Assembly: GCF_022682495.2 (NCBI RefSeq)
Contig: NC_071389.1
Coordinates: forward strand, 15,202,964-15,266,963
From: Desmodus rotundus
Lineage: Eukaryota > Chordata > Mammalia > Chiroptera > Phyllostomidae
DNA: 64,000 nt
Reading direction: 5' to 3'
Position numbers and translations under genes: made by a program. Shown piece after piece: positions 57,447 to 64,000 of this stretch. The notes under the pieces are model-generated. The model was not told the DNA's origin. It did not search any database and was given only the letters and a program-made list of their open reading frames with translations. Each line of letters begins with the position of its first letter. The first letter of the stretch is position 1.

Positions 57447-58265
57447 TGGTAGGCAGATTAATAGCCCCCAAAGATGGCTACACCCTAACTCCCAGAACCT
57501 GTGAATATGTTACCTTAAAAAGGAATTTTACAGAGTGGTTAGAACTAAGGACCTTGTGAGATAAACCTGATTGAGTATGCCCAATCTAACCACAGGAGAG
57601 ACTCTAAGCAAGAGAATCCCAGGCCCTGCTGCAGAATCTGAAATGTTGGAAGCTGTCTACAAAGACCTGAGAGAGGCCTCTAGGAGGTAGAGCTAGCTCT
57701 CAGCTGACGGTCATAGAGGAAACATCTCAGTTCTACAACCTCATGGGACAGAGGCCTCCAAGAGGAATGCAGTCTGCAGTATCCCGAACGCGAGCAGAAA
57801 ATCAAATGGAGACGTGTGGAGTGCACTTAGATGGTACTTTTATTTTTACCTGCAAAGGGGCGAACTCCCAGGGTGCCTGTTAAGGCTGCAAAGGGGAGTC
57901 GCGCCGAACGCTTACAGGCTAGCTCTTTTATACGCGCACGAAGCAAGCGAGCTACAGAAGCGGGAGTTGCGGTTATCTCTGCATAGCTCTGGGGTCAGGA
58001 GGAACTATCTGTCTGTCTCCTGTTGATAAGCTTATTTCGGATGAGGATTTGTTTCTCTTCCTTATCCATTCTAGTGACCTTCAAGAGGTTTTCTGCTTAG
58101 CAATGCTTATAATTGCCTAGCCCTCTTTCCTAGCTCTCAACACAGTCCACCTTGACTTCAGTCCAGGAGGACTTTTCACCTACAGAACTGTAAAGGTACT
58201 AAATTTGGGTTGATTTAAGCCACTAAGTTTGTGATAATTTTTTACTGAAGCAATAGGGAACTAAT
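57447..58265 (+). repeat. MLT1-like LTR interrupted by a younger solo LTR
   Basis: Left part 57447-57774: 'aatagcccccaaagatggctacaccctaactcccagaacctgtgaatatgttacctta', 'cccaatctaaccacaggagag' (in parts). Right part 58148-58265: 'ccaccttgacttcagtccagg', 'cctacagaactgtaaaggta', 'ttaagccactaagtttgtgataatttt', 'actaatacatt'. Confidence 0.8.
57775..58142 (-). mobile_element. Solo LTR of an endogenous retrovirus, 368 bp, 5-bp TSD
   Basis: Minus-orientation LTR with TG...CA ends (TGTTGAGAGC... to ...GGATACTGCA). CAGTC is duplicated at 57770-57774 and 58143-58147. On the minus strand it has a TATA box TATAAAAG (57932-57925) and, about 85 bp later, a poly(A) signal AATAAA (57844-57839), the U3-R-U5 order of an LTR. 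No internal viral genes remain. It is CpG-richer than its surroundings, suggesting moderate age. Confidence 0.9.
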
Positions 58266-58330
58266 ACATTCACTAAAATGTTATATCTTTTCCCATGTAT
58301 ATCTTATACTTGTCTTGCTAGATGTGTTCT

Positions 58331-58813
58331 TGAAACCAGAAAAGATGGTGTTCGTGCTACCTGTCATTATCAGAGCCAATAATTAGAGACAAGGATTGAA
58401 TCTTTATGGGCACTTTATTCAGATGGTCTGCAATCTGAGAAGATGGCCGGTTATATACCCCCCAAAAACACTGTTTTAAACATCTCATTTCAAGCTGATT
58501 TTTTTATAAGGAGAAGAAAAGGTGGGTAAGGGGTTTGGAAAGAAGGTTAATTGGATAAGAGTTGCAGCCCAGGGTGATTTTCCTGAAACTTATTTGTTGA
58601 TCAACAATTCTTTATTTGCATCATGAGGGCTCCCTCCTTGAAACACAAGGCCTCAGACGCTCTCTCCCAGGGGTACAAAGGTTGACTCTCTTTCTGCTTC
58701 CTGGAGTCACAAGGCCATGCATTCCAGTTCCTGGAATAACAGCTTCCACTTGCATTAGTCACTTAAGCCTATCAACCAAGGCGAAAACCTTTAATTCTTG
58801 AGTTGCCCTATCA
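58331..58813 (-). mobile_element. Solo LTR (class I type), 483 bp, 4-bp TSD
   Basis: Minus-orientation LTR from TGATAGGGCAACTC to ...TGGTTTCA. TTCT is duplicated at 58327-58330 and 58814-58817. TATA-like CCTTATAAAAA and GGTATATAACC lie upstream of AATAAAGTGCCCATAAAG. A 4-bp duplication is typical of gammaretrovirus-like ERVs. No internal genes. Same family as 60830-61367. Confidence 0.92.
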
Positions 58814-58817
58814 TTCT

Positions 58818-60829
58818 GATTCCTGTAATGGTATTTGTGGATTGTGAGTAGGATCCTCTTTGTTCTCTGTTCACTTTGTTTTGTGTTTAAATGCACGACA
58901 CTTAGGTAATCTTTGCACCCAAAATGAAAGATTTTCTTTTCATTTGATAGGTAAATTCATCCCATTTAGGCTAACTGCAATCTTGATCTTATTTCTTCCA
59001 TTGGTATCTATGTTTTATTTCCCTTTACTTTTTTCATTTTTTCCCACTTTATTTTGCCAGCCTGACCAAGTATCTCTTTTTCCCTCCCTCCCGCTATTCA
59101 TTTAGAGGTTCCGCAATGCTTTCCGGGCCTTTAACAGTTTAATGTGTATCTCTTTACCTGTACCAAACATACTTAAATTTGTTCCTCCCCTCCTTCTTCC
59201 ACAAATATTTAGAGTACTTATTGTATTAGATTATCTTAGGTAAGTTAAGAAAAATGTATTAGTTCTTTCCCCTACCAAACATTTTATGATGAGTCCACCC
59301 ATTTGAATAGTGCTTTATAACACATTGGATTACCATCATTTGCTTTCCTCAACACACTAGGCTGGCTTAGATTTGACCTCTTGGACAGCCTGGCTCAGAT
59401 ATTATACCTTATAACGCTTGCAGCTTTGCTAGGATCCAAAGTCACATGCCACTTTCAAGACTGGTACCTTTATTGTTACATGATAAAGTCTCAAAAGTGG
59501 AATTGCTGGGTTAAAGCATTAGCTTAGGTAGCTAGATATTAATAAAAGAAGAAAGCAAAGGGAATTAGACATTATTAAGCATAATAAACTGGGGGTAGAG
59601 GGCTGAATCAGACATTGAGCTTGCTTGCTTTATTAGGAAGTTACAGCTTTCCACACTGCCCAGGCATCGTCTGCCCTGGGGAACAATCTTCCTCAAATTG
59701 GTAGGAAGGATCATTACCTGGGGAGGAATAAAGAGAGCAGGAGAAATTCCTCTGCTGGGCCCATGTACAGTAGAAATCAAGAGGGCAAATAGGGGAGGTA
59801 CTTCCACTCGGAGGCATGGGCAGTAGGAACTAAGATGGTGACCGTAAGTGGCAGTGTCTAGCCTGAGAAAAGGATCACATTTGATAAGGGACACAGAACC
59901 CTGGAAGATGATGGAAATGGATTGGTTAGGGGGAGGATCCAACACAAGGCCGGGAAGGATTGGGAAGTTGATTGGTTCGAAGGGAAACCTAGTCCTTCCC
60001 AAGCCTGTGTGGGCCACCACGGTATAACACAGGCCAGGGCACAGCACCAGCTGGAGCACAGCTGGGAAGACATGGACTACACCAATGGCCAGAAATGTCT
60101 GGATACAGACCCTATTCCTCCCTCATGGCTCTTCTGGCCGAATCCCCAAATGGCTGCAGGCCGTTAGTCTAAATCCTGATCCTGAGCCTCCTGTGTGACC
60201 TCATCTCTGACTCCTCCCGCGTGAGCTACAGTTGCCAGTTCTCCAGTATTGTTCACACTTACTCAGCTGCCATCCGCAATCAGGATTAGAGTGACTCAGT
60301 GACCCAGGGAGACCCTCCCCAGGCTACATCAGGATACGCCCTTAAAGTCACACCCACCTTGCCCCAGGTGGCAGCACAGCTATTAACACAGCTATTAAAC
60401 TAGCTACCAAGTTGTCATTGTTATGAAAAGTGTCTTAAACCATATCATCCCCTTCTCCCCTTTCCCCAGCCACAAGCTGTGGAGGTGGAGGACCGTGCTC
60501 TGTACCCTGTGTCAATCTCATAAACAGGCCCCTGCTAGATGCCCTCCCGTCCACCACCCATACTCAATTCAAATTATGCTGTTAAGGCAAATATCTGAAG
60601 ATCTCCCTTCTGGAGTATGTCTTTCCATCTAAATCTCTTAGGCAGGAAAGAGGTCAGGGTCAAAGTTTCTTTCTTAATAACCAGCTTAAAAATAAATATC
60701 CCAAAAGGCAAAACTTTTGTTCCCCTTCAGGGGACTTATGCTTAAAAGATTTTTAACCTTAACATAATGCTCTCCTTAAACAGACACCTAAACCAGTCAG
60801 CTATACCATAAAAATGCATAATCTCACAC
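58818..60829. other. No gene seen between two head-to-head solo LTRs
   Basis: 2.0 kb. 59460-59530 includes a short L1-like piece. The 164-codon minus frame 59565-60059 has no recognised domain. Several GATAAG/TTATCT-type words occur, but no exon. Confidence 0.45.
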
Positions 60830-61367
60830 TGATGGGGGAACTCGAGTTAAACATTTCTTTAGCTTTCATAGTTAATAGGCTTAGTGATTAATGCATATGG
60901 AAAGCTGTTGTTCCAGGAATTGGAATGCATGACCCAACCCACCCTGACTCCAGGAGGCCCGGGAGCAGTTCCACCTTTGCGCCCCAGGAGGACTGCAAGC
61001 CATCAAGATGGTATCTGAGCCATTGTGCTCCAGGGAGAAAAACGTCTGGACCCAGAGGAAGAACTGCTGGGACACTAGGAAAATCCCAGACTGCAACTTT
61101 TATCTGACTAACTTTTCCCCCTGAATTCCAAACCCCTTACCTACTTTTTTTCCTGAATTCCAAACCTCCGACCTACACTTTCCTTCGCTTTATAACAAAG
61201 GTCAGCCTGAGATAAGATATTAAGATGGGTTTTTTGAGGGTACGTAACCCACCGTCTTCTCAGATCACTGGCCATCTGAATAAAGTGCCCATAAAGATTC
61301 AATCCTGGTCTCCATTTATTGGTTCTGGTAGTGATGGGCAGCACGAATGCCAACTTTTCTAGTTTCA
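60830..61367 (+). mobile_element. Solo LTR (class I type), 538 bp, 4-bp TSD
   Basis: Plus-orientation LTR from TGATGGGGGAACTC to ...TAGTTTCA. ACAC is duplicated at 60826-60829 and 61368-61371. Contains a local duplication of CCTGAATTCCAAACC (61120s and 61150s), a TATA-like CTTTATAAC and AATAAAGTGCCCATAAAG near 61279. No internal genes. Confidence 0.92.
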
Positions 61368-61371
61368 ACAC

Positions 61372-63784
61372 CCTTTATGCCTGCAGAATACAATAACGGA
61401 ATACTGCCCCAAATGAACAGCTTTAGCTTCCTTTTTACAACTTGCAGAATCCCTTCTCATGAGGATCAATTTATTCACTAAAGAAAAATTTACTCTTTAT
61501 TTTTCCTTGCTCTTCTCCTGAAAAGCTGTTGATTAAAGGCACAGGAAGAGATTGTGTATGTGACACCCGCAAAAGCAGCTTCCATGAGGTGCTGGGAAAG
61601 AGAGCCAGGTTGGAGTGGGCTCAAGAAAAGCATGGGACAGCAAGGGTCCAAGACGATGGCTAGGAAGACCCTGAACTTCCCCCTTCCCGTGGATACCAAA
61701 TCTATACCTACATATAGATCTTTTCCCTCTGAAAAAGATCTGAAAACCAGATGAACTGCTCCTTCACGACAAAAGATTAAAGGACCATGTGGAGACAGTA
61801 AGAGAAGCAACGACATGCTCTCTCTGAAATACCTCACTCCCAGTGCGGGGACATGTAATAGGTTGGGATCTCACCACTCTGGCCCTTCTCCCAGAGGAGC
61901 CGTGGGTTTGTGCCCCACATCAGGCCCCAACCTTTGGAATCTGCACCAGAGAGACCAACTCTCAGAGCATCTGGCTTAGAAAACCAACGGGGCTGCCTAA
62001 AAACCCGATGAGGCTAATAAGCGAGGGGCCCAAAGGGCTATAGGGTACAGAGATTCTCCTTTTAAACGGCTTGTATGGGCTCTCACTCGACCCAGTGAGG
62101 CAGGAGACAGCATAGGAAGAACTCTGAGACTGCACTGCTCTTACTGATCAGCGTCTAGTGTCCTGGTTGCCAGGAAACACCTTTTATCACTTAGGTAGAA
62201 TGAAGAGCAAACCAAGGCAGGGAGGAGGAAGGAGACGTGTATCACCCAGTACCTCAGCAGTCCTGAGCCTGGTCCGATAATATTGCCAGGTGTTCCAGCA
62301 TCCCAAGAAGCACTATGTTTGCAAGAAAGGAGGGAAGTCCTTGAAATTCTATGTAGCCTTTCCACTATCTGGGAAGGAAAGCCTTGAAACTGCTTTCATC
62401 CCAGGGCCTGGAATGCGGGAGAGGGTCCCCGGTGCCCACAGAAGCCGCCCATAAATAACTTTGGGAAACTACCTCAACTTTAATTAACTGTCTCCTGTCA
62501 TGTATCTGTTTTACAACAAGATGAACAAATGGGGTCTGGAGCAAGATAAGGATTCGGGCTAACAGACCCCCACACATACCTGTGTTTGGGTAGTCATGTC
62601 TGCCTGGGAAAGACGGCACCACGTTTACCTTCCAGTCACTATGTAACTTTTTTAACTCCCTTCCTGTCAACTATATAAGTCCTCAGAACAAAGGACTTGC
62701 TCCCTTGGCTCTTGGCTCTGGTCACCAGGCCTCAGGCCACCGGGGCCTTCAGTTGCCCTTACTTTTGCTGCCTGCTTTGCCCTGAACCCATGCTTTTCAC
62801 TGCCCCCACCCTAGCTAGGCCCGTTCTTTTCCATGGGAATGGATCGCTAATAGACTCTGAATGCATGCTCATAGATTTGCTGACCTGTAATTCTTTACAT
62901 GTGTCAGTAAGAAGAAGCAGGTCTCTCCCAACAACACCAGGACCAGCACAAAACAGAAGTTTGAAAGGCGCCTGAACTGTACCTGAAAGAGATGTATTTG
63001 CTGATCTTAAGCATCTGCTGGAGTAGCAGGGGACAGTTGAAACTACACAGACGGAGGTGCTGGTGGACATCTGTTTTTGCATCCACTTCCCACCCTGCGA
63101 GCCCATGGGACGAACTTGAACTGGGCGCCCTCTCCAGGCCTTGCTAGGACAGGCAGGGGCCACCTGTCTTGGCACGGTCCTGCTGCCGTACTGCAACTCG
63201 AGAGCAGGGCAGTGGCGACACTCCCACGCTCTCTGGCTGTGGCCTGCTGCGCTCCAGCGATCACAGCACTCTCTGCTCCCTCTCTAAAGCCTGGGAGTGC
63301 GGTCCCCACAGACATTCCTGCTGCAGTGCAGAAGCCCGTGGGCGGGCCCAGCCAAGGCATTTTCTTGCCGCCTTGCTGAAGACAAGGAGCATCCCTCCAC
63401 CCCTACACTTTCCACTAAAACTAGCAGGAGCGTGCAATCCACACAGGAAACCCTTGATCAATTGGCCCTGATGACCCAGGGAGCTGGCACTCCCGGGCTC
63501 CAAGGGGACTGTAACAAGCTCCAAGACAGTTCTCAGCAGGCTACCACCTTCGGGGCAAGGCAGAAACAGCAGAATGAAACACACCCCCATTCTCCTTGAG
63601 AGAAAAGGTCTATTTACTAATTCTGGAGCTTCAGCCTGATGGACAGGCTTCAGGTGTCCCGTACATCTCTAGTCCCATAGTCTCTCTATTGAGGCATTTG
63701 TTCCCAGGGAACCTAGGCAGGGGTACACAAGCCTTGCTCACAGATCCAGGACAGGGAACAGTTTACCCAATACAGCAGGTAGTG
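61372..63784. other. Unassigned, probably retroviral/LTR-derived sequence
   Basis: No gene recognised. 61500-62350 has the mixed look of a decayed retroviral or MaLR internal region, but no motif could be secured. 62600-62720 has an LTR-like promoter pattern (CTATATAAGTCCTCAG followed by GCTCCCTTGGCTC). Frames of 100-145 codons at 62759-63600 overlap on both strands without domains. Confidence 0.35.
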
Positions 63785-64000
63785 CTACAGTCTGAATGCT
63801 TGTGCCTCTCCCCCCTGCAATCCATATGTTGAAATCTAATCCCCAAGACGATGGTATTAGGAAGTGGGACCGTGGCAGGGTGGGGGTGGGGTGATTAGGT
63901 TATGAAGACAGAGCCCAAGAAAGCTACCATCTGCAGCCAGGAAGAGGGCCTTAACTAGACCCCGACCATGCTGGCACCCTGATATTGGACTTCCAGCCTT
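63785..64000 (+). repeat. MLT1-type LTR, cut by the window end
   Basis: 'gctacagtctgaatgcttgtg', 'catatgttgaaatctaatccccaagacgatggtattaggaagtggg', 'ggtgattaggttatgaagacagagccc', 'ccctgatattggacttccagcc' (in parts) is an MLT1 LTR from its 5' end. Confidence 0.85.

Noticed and set aside
59565..60059. 164-codon frame, minus strand, considered as part of an RH-type membrane protein
   Set aside because: No RH motif or exon-1 wording, and composition does not show repeated transmembrane segments. RH genes are expected further right.
58331..61367. A single provirus with two LTRs
   Set aside because: The LTRs are in opposite orientations and have different target-site duplications (TTCT and ACAC), so they are two separate solo LTRs.

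Overview
The window is mammalian nuclear DNA from a bat (Chiroptera). The main evidence is more than twenty copies of a tRNA-derived SINE of the bat VES type: a tRNA-like head with A and B boxes, a C/T-rich middle and an A-rich tail. Several copies keep exact target-site duplications. The background is ordinary for a placental mammal: MIR, L2, old L1 3' ends, MLT1 LTRs, Tigger, mariner and hAT remnants. The species cannot be named from the sequence; a yangochiropteran fits best (inference).

Two protein-coding genes can be read with confidence, both multi-exon and both on the minus strand. SYF2, a spliceosome component, has seven coding exons between 45526 and 37406 and an intact 245-codon reading frame. 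RSRP1, an arginine/serine-rich protein, has four coding exons between about 54781 and 50940. The order SYF2 - RSRP1 matches human 1p36.11, where RUNX3 lies beyond SYF2 and the RH blood-group genes lie beyond RSRP1. The window should therefore run from the RUNX3-SYF2 intergenic region into the RSRP1-RH interval. No RUNX3 or RH exon was recognised. Both genes start in CpG-rich promoters (ETS, CCAAT and GC boxes for SYF2; NRF1 and GC boxes for RSRP1).

Layout: 1-36.7 kb is intergenic, mostly MIR/L1/L2 debris, with a 26-bp minisatellite (2.05-2.31 kb), an internally deleted mariner nested in an L1 (10.5-11.0 kb), a G-quadruplex-type tract (15.78-15.86 kb) and two divergent CTCF-type motifs (27.19 and 31.49 kb). 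36.8-45.7 kb is SYF2, whose last intron carries an antisense half-L1 (ORF1 without ORF2). 46.6-50.0 kb is a dense SINE cluster with a second mariner and a nested inverted SINE pair. 50.7-55.6 kb is RSRP1. 55.6-64 kb is repeat-dominated and holds three solo LTRs with recognisable target-site duplications.

The most interesting points are: (1) the expected RSRP1 initiator ATG reads AGG, so translation probably begins at the eighth codon of the usual protein; (2) the divergent CTCF motif pair between the gene-poor side and SYF2; (3) a VES SINE copy that fully matches the CTCF consensus; (4) a minisatellite with strict two-unit alternation; and (5) the half-L1 in SYF2 intron 6. I found no undescribed protein system; the novelty is in regulation and repeats.
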